Of a stretch of DNA of 64,000 nt, positions 17,614 to 28,211 are shown in pieces. Below the pieces are notes generated by a model. The model did not search any database. It saw only the letters and a list, made by a program, of their open reading frames with translations, and had not been told where the DNA came from. Every line of letters begins with the position of its first letter. The stretch's first letter is position 1. The translations under genes were made by a program, and so were the position numbers. Source of the DNA: Shimia biformata (GTDB taxonomy: Bacteria; Pseudomonadota; Alphaproteobacteria; Rhodobacterales; Rhodobacteraceae); the NCBI RefSeq assembly GCF_016888515.1, contig NZ_JAFEJK010000001.1, forward strand, positions 3,018,777 to 3,082,776, read 5' to 3'.

Positions 17614-17692
17614 GCCCCCGCCTTCCGCATTGTCATCCAAGCGTGAATATCGCAGTCTCCGCGAAACCGTCAACTGACCAACCGGAGACCCC

Positions 17693-18130
17693 ATGCGCGC
17701 CCTCATCCAACGTGTGTCCCACGCCTCTGTCACCGTCGACGGGGAGCGCATATCCGAAATCGGTCCCGGTCTTCTGATCCTGATCTGCGCCATGGATGGC
17801 GATACCGAGGCACAGGCCGATCACCTTGCCGCCAAGATTGCCAAACTGCGCATCTTCAAGGACGAGGCGGGAAAGATGAACAAATCGGTGCGAGATATCG
17901 GCGGCGCGGCGCTGGTGGTCTCGCAATTCACGCTGGCGGCCGACACATCACGTGGAAACCGCCCCGGGTTCTCGACCGCTGCTGCTCCTGACGAGGGCAA
18001 CAGGCTCTACGAGTATTTCGCGGACCGCATCGCGGCCGAAGGTGTGCCGACACAAAAGGGCCGCTTCGGGGCGGACATGAAGGTCGAGCTTCTGAACGAC
18101 GGTCCGGTTACTATCTGGATGGAGGCATAA
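17693..18130 (+). CDS. dtd: D-aminoacyl-tRNA deacylase
   Basis: A 145-residue protein, full length for DTD. It starts [18 protein letters not shown] and has the two family motifs [15 protein letters not shown] (contains SQFTL) and NDGPVTI (contains GPVT), whose cross-subunit placement forms the D-chirality-selective pocket. It frees D-amino acids (and glycine) mischarged on tRNA. The glycerate kinase gene starts 3 nt after its stop, so the two form one transcript. Confidence 0.94.
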   Translation: MRALIQRVSHASVTVDGERISEIGPGLLILICAMDGDTEAQADHLAAKIAKLRIFKDEAGKMNKSVRDIGGAALVVSQFTLAADTSRGNRPGFSTAAAPDEGNRLYEYFADRIAAEGVPTQKGRFGADMKVELLNDGPVTIWMEA

Positions 18131-18133
18131 GGC

Positions 18134-19235
18134 ATGCAGGATAGCGCATTGTTGAAGGAAATCTGGTGGGCTGGGGTTAACGCCGTCGGCGGGGACCGCT
18201 CGGTCCGTGACGCGATTTCCCGGCTGGCGGTCCCCCGACCCGACCGCATCCTTGCCGTGGGCAAGGCGGCACCGGCAATGGCGCGGGCGGCCATGGACAC
18301 CCTTGGCCGCGATGTCCCGACCCTCGTGGCGACAAAATACGACCACGCCCTGCCCCTGCCCGAGGCCGCCCGAACCATCGAGGCCGCGCATCCGGTGCCG
18401 GACGAAAACAGCCTGATCGCAGGCCGCGCCCTGTGGCAGGCCGTTCAGGACATGGGGGCCGGGTCTCACCTGCTGCTGCTGGTCTCGGGCGGGGCCTCGG
18501 CGCTGGCCGAGTTTCCCGAGGACGGGCTGAGCCTTGCCGCGCTTCGGGCAGAAAACACGCGCCTTCTGTCCGAGGGGCTTGATATTCATGCCATGAACGC
18601 CCGCCGAAAAGAGTTGTCGCGCATCAAGGGCGGCAAGCTTCTGGCCGGGTTTGGCGGCGCGCGGGTGACGGTTCTGGCGATCTCGGATGTCGAAGGCGAC
18701 GCGTTGTCGGTCATCGGCTCTGGTATCGGCGACGCCCCGGCACAGCATGCCTTCAGCTTCGTCGCCCATATCGTGGCCTCAAATGCCATTGCCCGCGAAG
18801 CCGCAGCGCAGGCGGCACGCGATGCCGGTCTGGACGTGATCATCAATGATGAAACGCTTTATGACGATGTCACGGCCCTTGCCCCGACGCTTGGCCAATA
18901 CCTGACCGAGGCGGCACCGGGCTGTCATATCTTCGGCGGCGAACCCACCGTTGTTCTTCCCCCCGACCCCGGACAGGGCGGGCGCAATCAGGCGCTGGCG
19001 CTGGAGGTTGCGCGCGAGATCTCGGGGCTGGACGGGATCACGGTGCTGGTTGCGGGGACCGACGGCACCGATGGCCCGACCAGCGCGGCCGGTGGCATCG
19101 TGACGGGCCGGACCTGGGCCGAGGACGCCGCGCATTACCTGCGTGCCGCCGATAGCGGGCGTTTCCTTGAAACATCCGAGGCGCTGTTCACATCCGGCCC
19201 CACCGGGACCAATGTCATGGACCTTTTGATCGCCA

Positions 19236-19246
<11 letters not shown>
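18134..19246 (+). CDS. Glycerate 2-kinase (DUF4147/MOFRL family)
   Basis: A 370-residue protein with an N-terminal DUF4147 domain ([13 protein letters not shown], then [16 protein letters not shown]) and a C-terminal MOFRL domain ([41 protein letters not shown]). Members phosphorylate D-glycerate, usually to 2-phosphoglycerate. It lies head-to-tail after dtd. Its last 11 bases overlap the convergent glpK, so 3-carbon metabolism genes are neighbours on both strands. Confidence 0.85.
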
Positions 19247-20720
<1,474 letters not shown>

Positions 20721-20777
20721 CCGAGTCCTCCGCTTCTGCTCAAACAGACTGGCGTAAATTGCGCCTCGGGCCAATGG

Positions 20778-22337
20778 TTATGCGTCGAACCAATCCCTGA
20801 CCCCGTCGATCTGGTCCGCATTCAGCCGTAGCCCGAGTTTGGAGCGCCGCCACAGCGCGTCTTCGGCGCTGCGGGCAAATTCATGGTCACGCATCCAGAC
20901 CAGCTCCGCCTCGGTCAATGTCGCTCCGAAGTCGCGGCCCAGGTCGGCGGCAGATTGCGCCGCGCCCAGCCAACTGCGCGCCTCGGTGCCATAAAGCCGC
21001 ACCAGTCGCGCCGCCCAGTCCGGGGTCAGGAACGGGTAGTCGGCAATCAGCCCCTGCTGCAGGTCCGAAACGCCGAAAACCGGGAAATCGCCACCGGGCA
21101 ACGGCACCCCTTGCGTCCAGGGTGTCGTCGCTCCGGGAAAGGATTTGCCAAGCCGGTCCAGCGCCGCCTCTGCAAGCCGACGGTAGGTGGTGATCTTGCC
21201 GCCAAAGACGCTGAGCAGCGGGGCGCCATCTGTATCAAGGTCCAGCACATAGTCCCGCGTGGCCGCCGTCGCGCTGCTGGCCCCGTCATCGTAAAGCGGG
21301 CGCACACCGGAATAGGTCCAGACGATGTCATCGGCGGTGATTGGCGTATCGAGGTAGCGGTTGACGAAGGCGATCAGATAATCACGCTCTTCTTCGGTAA
21401 TCCGGGGCGCAAGATCGGGGGCGTCATGGGCCACGTCGGTCGTGCCGATCAGGGTAAAGTCCTGTTCGTAAGGAATGGCAAAGACGATACGCCCGTCGGA
21501 CCCTTGGAAGAAATAGGCCTTGTCATGGTCAAACAGGCGGCGCGTGACGATATGGCTACCCCGGACCAGCCGCACACCGGGACCGGCGTTGCGCTTCACC
21601 ACGCGGCGCAACACCTGTTCGACCCAAGGCCCAGCCGCGTTGACCACGACCCGCGCCCGAACGGTCTGTTCCACCCCCGTCGTCCGGTCGCGCAGAACCA
21701 CGGCCCAGTCCCTGTCGCCACGGGTGGCAGAGACGGCTTCGGTCCGTGTCAAAACCGTTGCGCCCCGCGCTTGGGCATCCCGCGCGTTCAGCATCACCAA
21801 TCGCGCATCGTCGACCCAGACATCTGAATACTCGAACGCCCTGCGCAGGCCGGGGCGCAGCCCCCTGCCCTCGGCCGCGGTGGACAGGTCCAGCGCCTTC
21901 GTCTCCGGCAGGATCTTTCGCCCACCCAAATGGTCATAGAAAAGCAACCCCAGCCGGATCAGCCAGGCCGGGCGCCGGCCTTTGGCCCATGGCATGACCA
22001 TGCCCAGCAAGCGAGAGGCCGGCGTATCGCCGTCAAACCGCATCTCGGGATCAAGCGGCAGAACAAAGCGCATCGGCCATGCGATATGCGGCATCGCAGT
22101 CAGCAGGACCTCGCGTTCGATCAGGCTTTCGCGGACAAGGCGCAGCTTGAAATACTCAAGATAGCGCAGCCCGCCATGAAACAGCTTGGTCGACCCTGAC
22201 GAGGTGCCCGAGGCCAGGTCGGACTTCTCGACCAGCGCCACCGACAGCCCGCGACCAGCCGCATCCCGCGCGACACCCGTGCCATTCACGCCGCCGCCGA
22301 TGACCAGAATGTCAAAAATTTCGGGCTGCCCTGCCAT
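20778..22337 (-). CDS. glpD: Aerobic glycerol-3-phosphate dehydrogenase
   Basis: A 519-residue FAD enzyme starting MAGQPEIFDILVIGGGVNGTG at ATG 22337. The N-terminal GGGVNGTGVARDAAGRG dinucleotide fold, the LASGTSSGSTKLFHGGLRYLE region and the C-terminal DAO_C domain are all present. It oxidises glycerol 3-phosphate to dihydroxyacetone phosphate and feeds electrons to quinone at the inner membrane. It is the first gene of the glpD-glpK pair. A further in-frame ATG at 22385 would add 16 unlikely residues. Confidence 0.94.
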   Translation of the reverse strand: MAGQPEIFDILVIGGGVNGTGVARDAAGRGLSVALVEKSDLASGTSSGSTKLFHGGLRYLEYFKLRLVRESLIEREVLLTAMPHIAWPMRFVLPLDPEMRFDGDTPASRLLGMVMPWAKGRRPAWLIRLGLLFYDHLGGRKILPETKALDLSTAAEGRGLRPGLRRAFEYSDVWVDDARLVMLNARDAQARGATVLTRTEAVSATRGDRDWAVVLRDRTTGVEQTVRARVVVNAAGPWVEQVLRRVVKRNAGPGVRLVRGSHIVTRRLFDHDKAYFFQGSDGRIVFAIPYEQDFTLIGTTDVAHDAPDLAPRITEEERDYLIAFVNRYLDTPITADDIVWTYSGVRPLYDDGASSATAATRDYVLDLDTDGAPLLSVFGGKITTYRRLAEAALDRLGKSFPGATTPWTQGVPLPGGDFPVFGVSDLQQGLIADYPFLTPDWAARLVRLYGTEARSWLGAAQSAADLGRDFGATLTEAELVWMRDHEFARSAEDALWRRSKLGLRLNADQIDGVRDWFDA

Positions 22338-22427
22338 GGTCCGCCTGCAATCACTTGAAACTGCCTCAACGGTTAGCGGCACCATTGCGGATTTGAAAGC
22401 CCAACGTCAGGGCAATCGTCAAATGCG

Positions 22428-22461
22428 AAACCGGGCACAGGGTAAGCCCCGCGCCCGGTTT
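22428..22461. terminator. Probable terminator hairpin between glpD and acyl-CoA synthetase gene
   Basis: A 9-bp stem AAACCGGGC/GCCCGGTTT (22428-22436 and 22453-22461) lies just past the stop of the minus-strand acyl-CoA synthetase gene. T residues follow on both strands, but the tract is short. Confidence 0.55.
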
Positions 22462-22494
22462 TCTTGTCCAGTCGGGCCAGAAGGCCAAAAGAAA

Positions 22495-24390
22495 TCAGCC
22501 CTTCGGTGCCCATTCCCACGGACGGGTGAAGGCACCCAGCACCTTGGCCACGTCCTCGTCCGGGGCGTTGCCAGTGGCGGTCAGCTGGGCAATCAAACCA
22601 CGCTTCTTGTCATCCAGAACCGAAGTCACGCGGGCATTGACACCGGCTGTTTCCAGTTCGGCGTTATAGATCCGGGTGATGGCCGACTTCCTCAGGTCAG
22701 GCTTGAACACCTTGCCCACGGCGGTTTTCGGCAGTTCGTCCATGACCTCGATATATTTCGGCTGGGCAGCGCGTTCGTGAACATGGACCTTGCAATGTTC
22801 GCGCAGTTCCTTGGCGGTGACGCTGGCACCGGCGACCAGTTCGACATAGGCGCAGGGCACCTCGCCGGCATGGGCGTCGGGTTGGCCGATGGCCCCGGCA
22901 AAGGCCACTGCGGGATGGGTCAGCAGCGCCTCTTCGATCTCGGCGGGGTCGATATTGTGACCGCCGCGAATGATCAGGTCCTTGGCGCGGCCGGTGATCC
23001 ACAGATACCCGTCCTCGTCCACCCGGCCCAGGTCGCCGGTGCGCAGGTATTTCTCGTTATAGAACAGATCCTTGTTCTTATCTGCCTCGGTATAGGTGTT
23101 GCCCGCGAACACGCCCGGGTTCGAGACGCAGATTTCACCCACCTCGTCTGTGGCGCATTCCACCAGCCCGTCGGGGCTGGATTTGACGATACGCACGTCC
23201 GTGTAGGGGAACGGCAGGCCAACCGAGCCGACCTTTTTCGCGCCGGTCGGCGGGTTGCAGGAAACAAGGCAGGTCGCCTCGGTCAGACCATAACCCTCGA
23301 CCACGTCAACGCCGCAGGTTTCCTCGAACCGCTTGAACAGCTCCATCGGCATCGGGGCCGAACCGGAAAACGCGGTTTTCACGGTCGACAGGTCGGCATC
23401 CACCGGCCGCTGCATCAAGGCCGACACCGCGGTCGGAACCGTGATGATGAAGGTGGTCTGCCAGCGTTCGATCAGTTTCCAGAAATTGTCGAACACCCCG
23501 TCACCGCGATAGCCCGCCGGGGTCGGGAAGACCACGTGAGCCCCCGAAGAGATCGCGGCCATCACGATCACATGCACGGCAAAGACGTGGAACAGCGGCA
23601 GCGGGCACATGATGCTGTCTTCTTCGGTGAACAGCAGCCGGTGGCCAAGCCAGCCGTTATAGATGATGCCCGAATACTTGTGCTGCGCGACCTTGGGCAT
23701 GCCCGTGGTGCCGCCGGTGTGGAAATAGGCGGCGACGCGGTCGACCTTCTTGTCCTCGAAATCCAGCGTCTTGTTCTGCTTCGCCAACTCGCGGTTGAAG
23801 TTCTTGAGGTCGGCGTGATGGGCAACGGCATCGGGGTTCTTGGGGCGGATCAGCGGCACAATCCAGCTTTTCGGCGGGGTCAGATAGCGCACCAGATCAA
23901 TTTCCAGAACTGTATGCACGCCCGGCGCGTGGCGCACGGCCTCAGCCACTTTCTGTGCCACGTCCGTCTTAACGAAGGACTTCAGCGTCACCACCACCTT
24001 GGCATTGGTTTCGCGCAGGATGGCACCGATCTGTTCCGGCTCAAGCAACGGGTTGATCGGGTTCACGATCCCGGCAATCGCCCCGCCCAGCATGGTGATC
24101 AGCGTCTCGTTCGAGTTGGGCAACACATAAGCGATCGAGTCGCCTTCGTTCACGCCGAGCGACCGGAACAGGTTGGCGGCCTGCACCACCTTGTCATGCA
24201 GTTCCGTCCAGGTCAGGGTTTCGGCCTTGTCTTTGGGTCCGGACAGCAGCTGGTAAGAGATTGCCGGGCGATTGGGATACTTGTCCCGCGTGCCCTTCAG
24301 CATGTCATAAAGCGTGACCGGCAAATCCCGGTCCTCCCACGACATTTCCTGTTCGATCTGTTTCAGGTCTTCGAGCGTTGCGAAGCTCAT
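22495..24390 (-). CDS. AMP-forming acyl-CoA synthetase
   Basis: A 631-residue ANL-family enzyme. The phosphate-binding loop HTGGTTGMPK, the VEGYGLTEATC motif, the hinge YLRTGDLGRVDEDG and the C-terminal TAVGKVFK with its catalytic Lys are present. It is longer than classical FadD, mainly by an N-terminal extension and a 40-residue tail. It activates a carboxylic acid to acyl-CoA; the chain length or aromatic nature of the substrate is not visible. It stands alone between glpD and an ABC exporter, all on the minus strand. Confidence 0.87.
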   Translation of the reverse strand: MSFATLEDLKQIEQEMSWEDRDLPVTLYDMLKGTRDKYPNRPAISYQLLSGPKDKAETLTWTELHDKVVQAANLFRSLGVNEGDSIAYVLPNSNETLITMLGGAIAGIVNPINPLLEPEQIGAILRETNAKVVVTLKSFVKTDVAQKVAEAVRHAPGVHTVLEIDLVRYLTPPKSWIVPLIRPKNPDAVAHHADLKNFNRELAKQNKTLDFEDKKVDRVAAYFHTGGTTGMPKVAQHKYSGIIYNGWLGHRLLFTEEDSIMCPLPLFHVFAVHVIVMAAISSGAHVVFPTPAGYRGDGVFDNFWKLIERWQTTFIITVPTAVSALMQRPVDADLSTVKTAFSGSAPMPMELFKRFEETCGVDVVEGYGLTEATCLVSCNPPTGAKKVGSVGLPFPYTDVRIVKSSPDGLVECATDEVGEICVSNPGVFAGNTYTEADKNKDLFYNEKYLRTGDLGRVDEDGYLWITGRAKDLIIRGGHNIDPAEIEEALLTHPAVAFAGAIGQPDAHAGEVPCAYVELVAGASVTAKELREHCKVHVHERAAQPKYIEVMDELPKTAVGKVFKPDLRKSAITRIYNAELETAGVNARVTSVLDDKKRGLIAQLTATGNAPDEDVAKVLGAFTRPWEWAPKG

Positions 24391-24504
24391 ATCCGGTTCC
24401 TCCCTGCATAGTCAGGCTGCCCCGGTCAGGCGCGGATATCGCCAGCCGGAGTCGTTCCTCCCAAAAGATGCAGGCTAAATCACGTTCCCGCAAGCATTTG
24501 ACCA

Positions 24505-24525
24505 GCCCTGACCTAAAGTCAGGGC
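24505..24525. promoter_or_regulatory. Perfect dyad upstream of the acyl-CoA synthetase gene
   Basis: GCCCTGAC-CTAAA-GTCAGGGC is an 8-bp perfect inverted repeat with no T tract on either side, about 115 bp upstream of the minus-strand acyl-CoA synthetase start. It could be an operator or an mRNA 3' hairpin of the ABC gene. The rest of 24391-24625 shows nothing else. Confidence 0.4.
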
Positions 24526-24625
24526 GACGGAAACGCGGCGTAAAACCAGCGGACGGCCAGAGCGTTGCCGGACGTCCGCCTGCGCGGCATGGAAATAGCC
24601 TGAATTTGCAAGGCGAACCGCCCTT

Positions 24626-26425
24626 TTATTCAGCCGCCAGCCCGTCAGTGAACTGCAGCCGCGCCAACCGCGCATAAAGCCCACCTTCCGCCACCAGATC
24701 GTCATGGGTGCCTTGCGCGACGATCCGGCCACCCTCCAGGACGATGATACGGTCGGCCTTTTTCACCGTGGCAAGACGGTGGGCGACGATGATGGTCGTG
24801 CGGCCCTGCGAAAGCTCCTCGACCGCGGCCTGAACCGCGCGTTCGCTTTCGGCATCCAATGCGCTTGTCGCCTCGTCCAGCAACAGGACCGGCGCGTCGC
24901 GCAGGATGGCGCGGGCGATGGCGATACGCTGTTTCTGTCCACCCGACAGCATCACCCCGCGCTCACCGACGAAGCTGTCATAGCCCTCGGGCAAAGCCGC
25001 GATAAAGTCATGTGCAGCGGCGGCGCGGGCGGCGGCCTCAACCTCGGCGTCACTGGCTTCAGGGCGGCCAAAGCGGATGTTTTCACGCGCAGAGGCGGCA
25101 AAGATCACCGGGTCCTGTGGCACCAGCGCGAGGTGTTTGCGGAAGTCGTCACGAGAGAGTTCTGTCAGGTCCACACCGTCCAGGCAGACGCGGCCTTTGT
25201 CCGGGTCGTAAAACCGCAGGATCAGCTGGATGATCGTGGTCTTGCCCGCGCCGGAAGGTCCGACAAGCGCAACGGTTTCACCAGGCGCAATCGTCAGGTC
25301 GACCGCGTCAAGCGCCGACACATCGGGACGCGCGGGATAGGCAAAGGACACAGCATCAAACGCGATTTCACCCCTGACCGGCTGCGCCAGTTCGCGCGGG
25401 TCTGCAGGATCCTGCACCGTGTCGGTCACCTGCAACAGTTCAACCAGACGCTCGGTTGCACCCGCTGCGCGCTGCAACTCACCCCAGATTTCCGACAAGG
25501 CCCCGACCGCGCCGGCCACCATGACCGAGTAGATCACGAATTGGACCAGCGCCCCGACACTCATCCCGCCTGCCCGCACGTCGCGCGCGCCGATCCAAAG
25601 CACGCCGACAACACCGGTGAAGATCAGGAAGATCACGATCATCGTCATGACCGCGCGGGTATTGATGCGGCGATTGGCGGCGCGCAGCGACAGGTCAGTG
25701 ACCTCGCCGAACCGCGCCCGTGCGCGGGGTTCGTTGGTAAAGGCCTGCACCGTCTGCACCGACAACAGCGCCTCGGACGCATTGCCCGAACTTTCGGCGA
25801 TCCAGTCCTGGTTTTCACGGCTGAGTTTGCGCAGGCGGCGGCCCAGCACAAGGATCGGCACGATCACAAGCGGCACGATCAGCAAGACCATCCCCGTCAG
25901 CTTGGCGGAGGTGAACAACATCAGCGCCAGACCACCGACAAACAACAGCACGTTGCGCAGCGCCACAGACACAGAAGACCCGATGACCGATTGGATCACG
26001 GTCGTATCTGTAGTGATCCGGCTGAGAACCTCGCCGGTCATGATGTTTTCAAAGAAACGCGGGCTCATCGAGATGACCCGGTCGAACACAGCCTTGCGGA
26101 TATCGGCGACGACAACTTCACCCAGCCGCGTCACAAGCAAATAGCGCAGCGCCGTTCCCACTGCCAGCAGCGAGGCAAAGCCAAGGGCCGCCAGGAAATA
26201 CTTGTCCAGAAGCCGGTCGCTCTCGGTGCCGAAATTATCCACCACCCGGCGCACCGCCATCGGCAGCACCAACGACACGGCCGCCGTCAGCGTCAACGCA
26301 AGCCCGGCCAGAATCACCAGCACCCGGTAAGGTTTCAGAAAAGGCCCAAGTTCACGCAGCGCCCCAACGCGCTTGGATTTCTCGCGATCAAGTTCGCTTG
26401 GCTGCGGGGTCGGTTGGCGTGCCAT
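24626..26425 (-). CDS. ABC exporter half-transporter (MsbA/multidrug type)
   Basis: A 599-residue fused membrane and ATPase protein. Six membrane helices lie in residues 35-310. The nucleotide-binding domain has Walker A GPSGAGKT (389-396), the signature LSGGQKQR, Walker B VLLLDEATSALD and the H-loop VAHR. Homodimers of this type export lipids, peptides or drugs; no partner gene is adjacent, so the substrate is unknown. A tRNA-Gly gene lies just upstream on the same strand. Confidence 0.88.
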   Translation of the reverse strand: MARQPTPQPSELDREKSKRVGALRELGPFLKPYRVLVILAGLALTLTAAVSLVLPMAVRRVVDNFGTESDRLLDKYFLAALGFASLLAVGTALRYLLVTRLGEVVVADIRKAVFDRVISMSPRFFENIMTGEVLSRITTDTTVIQSVIGSSVSVALRNVLLFVGGLALMLFTSAKLTGMVLLIVPLVIVPILVLGRRLRKLSRENQDWIAESSGNASEALLSVQTVQAFTNEPRARARFGEVTDLSLRAANRRINTRAVMTMIVIFLIFTGVVGVLWIGARDVRAGGMSVGALVQFVIYSVMVAGAVGALSEIWGELQRAAGATERLVELLQVTDTVQDPADPRELAQPVRGEIAFDAVSFAYPARPDVSALDAVDLTIAPGETVALVGPSGAGKTTIIQLILRFYDPDKGRVCLDGVDLTELSRDDFRKHLALVPQDPVIFAASARENIRFGRPEASDAEVEAAARAAAAHDFIAALPEGYDSFVGERGVMLSGGQKQRIAIARAILRDAPVLLLDEATSALDAESERAVQAAVEELSQGRTTIIVAHRLATVKKADRIIVLEGGRIVAQGTHDDLVAEGGLYARLARLQFTDGLAAE

Positions 26426-26548
26426 GGGCGCTCCTTACACTCGGTCCCGAGGTTAGTGCCGCCACCCGCGCACGGGGTCAAGCGCACAATGCGCAGATGC
26501 GACTCTGAGGAAGCAACGAAACGACGTGATCCGGGAACGGGAAGAGCT

Positions 26549-26622
26549 TGGAGCGGGCGACGGGAATCGAACCCGTATCATCAGCTTGGAAGGCTGAGGT
26601 CTTACCATTACACAACGCCCGC
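26549..26622 (-). tRNA. tRNA-Gly (TCC)
   Basis: On the minus strand the acceptor stem is GCGGGCG/CGCCCGC with discriminator T and encoded CCA (26549-26551). The anticodon arm CAGCCTTCCAAGCTG gives anticodon TCC. The T-arm contains GGTTCGATTCC. It is 74 nt with CCA. No attachment-site duplication of it is seen in the window. Confidence 0.94.
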
Positions 26623-26819
26623 CTGAGCGTGGGCTGGTTCATAATCCAGCCTCAGACGGGCGTCAAGCAGCCCGTTTCCAAACACCCCGCGCCGGGGATT
26701 GCGGGCTCTGCCGGTCGCATTGGGGCAAATTTAGGGCAAAATTTTCCGATCCGTCCATTTTGTCGCCCAGCTTTTCCATTAACCGGGGCGTCTAGGAAGG
26801 GAAACAAGAGGGACAAAAC

Positions 26820-26921
26820 ATGTTCACCACTGTCAATATCCTGCTGGTCGTGTTCTGCGTTGCGCTGGTCTACAAGGTCCGCCAATCGCGCAAAACGTCT
26901 GACGACGCGGCACAATCGTAA
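26820..26921 (+). CDS. Tiny single-span membrane protein (33 aa), putative
   Basis: The ATG at 26820 stands behind GAGGGACAAAAC. The product begins MFTTVNILLVVFCVALVYKV, one clear membrane helix, then a short basic and polar tail. A terminator-like hairpin follows immediately, so the ORF is framed by a ribosome site and a terminator. No family is recognised. Its size makes chance occurrence possible. Confidence 0.45.
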   Translation: MFTTVNILLVVFCVALVYKVRQSRKTSDDAAQS

Positions 26922-26926
26922 AGATG

Positions 26927-26954
26927 TCGGAGGCACGCTTTGGCCTGCCTCCGA
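26927..26954 (+). terminator. Terminator after tiny membrane ORF
   Basis: A 9-bp stem TCGGAGGCA/TGCCTCCGA with a 10-nt loop, followed by TACTCTTTTTCC. It lies between the tiny plus-strand ORF and the end of the minus-strand kinase/GTPase operon. Confidence 0.7.
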
Positions 26955-27019
26955 TACTCTTTTTCCTTACCGATCTCCGTAACAAGACAGAAAACAGCCG
27001 GTCAGAAGGTCAATCTGTC

Positions 27020-27817
27020 TCAGCTTGCGTTTGCAGCGTCGACATAAGCGCGCCAGGCCGCGACGATCGCCTGTTGCTGACGCTGCTCGAACATCGCGAA
27101 AAGCCGCATCTCGCGCCCTTCCAGATGGACGACGACCTTGCCGCCCTGGGATGGCAAGATCGTCAGGGTTGGATCCCCTGACCGGATGTCCGCCTGATCG
27201 CGTGACGGGCGCGCCAACACAGCGGCGCAGCGTTCCAGAACATCAAGGTTGCCCGAATCCTCCATCCGGTCGGCTCCGGTCTGAAATCCGCCCGGTTCAA
27301 GCCAGGCCAGCGCCTGTGCCTTGATCGTCGCGATCAGCGAATCCGTGGCCGAAGCATAAGCCGGCGCCGGGGCAATCGGCTGGATGACCTCGCGCAGCGC
27401 AGTTGCCGAACACGACCGCGCCGAACGCGGCATGACCGGGTTACGCTCGACCAGTTCGAATTTCAGCTTCTGGCATCCGGTAAAGGCGGCCTGCAGTCCT
27501 GCGACGACAGCCTCAGCAAGGTCTGAATGTCGGGCCTGGGCCGGAATGCCCTCGATCGCCACAAGACGGCGGCTGGACACGGTCAACAAGACCGGTTCGG
27601 CCCCGTCGCGGTCGCCCGTGACACGGATTTTCCGGGCCAGAACCGTCTCATCAATCTCGTTTATGATCGCATGAACGCGGGCCAGATCATCGCCAAAGTT
27701 CAGCCATTCACCATAGGCAAATGCTTTGGACCGCGCAAAACGCTCCACCGCCTCGGCCAGACCTTTGGCCGGTTCCTCTGGAAGGACGGGTTTATGTCCC
27801 CTGCGCGGCGCGTTCAT
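27020..27817 (-). CDS. Unknown protein, last gene of kinase-GTPase operon
   Basis: A 265-residue protein of no family I recognise. There is no signal peptide or membrane helix. It looks like an alpha/beta protein, with an N-terminal helical part, a strand-rich middle (PVLLTVSSRRLVAIEG) and a C-terminal helix. A second strand pair (TLTILPSQGGKVVVHLEGRE) suggests two related domains. Two cysteines lie close together (SARSCSAT and a lone Cys near GCQKLKF). The start overlaps the stop of the 120-residue gene by 1 nt (TGATG), so it is translated with the operon and probably acts in the same complex. Confidence 0.7.
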   Translation of the reverse strand: MNAPRRGHKPVLPEEPAKGLAEAVERFARSKAFAYGEWLNFGDDLARVHAIINEIDETVLARKIRVTGDRDGAEPVLLTVSSRRLVAIEGIPAQARHSDLAEAVVAGLQAAFTGCQKLKFELVERNPVMPRSARSCSATALREVIQPIAPAPAYASATDSLIATIKAQALAWLEPGGFQTGADRMEDSGNLDVLERCAAVLARPSRDQADIRSGDPTLTILPSQGGKVVVHLEGREMRLFAMFEQRQQQAIVAAWRAYVDAANAS

Positions 27818-28179
27818 CAGAAGTCCGTCAACCCTTTCAGCGTGTCATGCCCCATGCGAACCACGGTCTCGGGATCGCAATCGGGGTCACATTGAATACA
27901 AAGAAAATCGGCGTCGTTATCAGGCGAACGCACGTAGACGCGCAAATCCCGGTGCGTCAGAACCAGCGCCTCTTTCGCTCCGCTGGGACTGCCGTCGGCG
28001 ACATCCGCCATCGAAAAACACGCCGAGGCCTCGTCGCAGAGCCGATCCAAATGTTCACGCCGGATATCGGGACCATGCGATGCGCGCAATACCAACCGCG
28101 TGCTTGCATCGCCAAATGCCACAAGGCGGCAGCCCGGCATATCGGCGCGCAGGGCATTGATGTGGTCGGCAAAGGTCAT
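27817..28179 (-). CDS. Small protein with predicted Roadblock/LC7-like fold
   Basis: A 120-residue cytoplasmic protein. The order of predicted elements (helix INALRADMPG, strand CRLVAFGDASTRLVLRA, helix EHLDRLCDEASACFSM, strands EALVLTHRDLRVYVRS and DADFLCIQC, closing helix) matches a Roadblock/LC7 domain. Such proteins dimerise and bind or regulate small GTPases such as MglA. This is inferred from pattern, not from clear sequence identity. Its place, 32 bp after a GTPase gene in an operon of three GTPases, fits a partner or regulator role. Confidence 0.65.
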   Translation of the reverse strand: MTFADHINALRADMPGCRLVAFGDASTRLVLRASHGPDIRREHLDRLCDEASACFSMADVADGSPSGAKEALVLTHRDLRVYVRSPDNDADFLCIQCDPDCDPETVVRMGHDTLKGLTDF

Positions 28180-28211
28180 GTTGCGGTTACCTTTCGGCTG
28201 TCATCCCTGGA

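Noticed and set aside
22186-24411. 741-codon open frame on the plus strand
   Set aside because: It is the antisense shadow of the acyl-CoA synthetase and glpD genes in high-GC DNA; the translation is rich in H, G, R and Q with no domain.
24704-26626. 640-codon open frame on the plus strand
   Set aside because: Antisense shadow of the ABC exporter; composition is unnatural (runs of H, R, Q, D) and it runs through tRNA-Gly.
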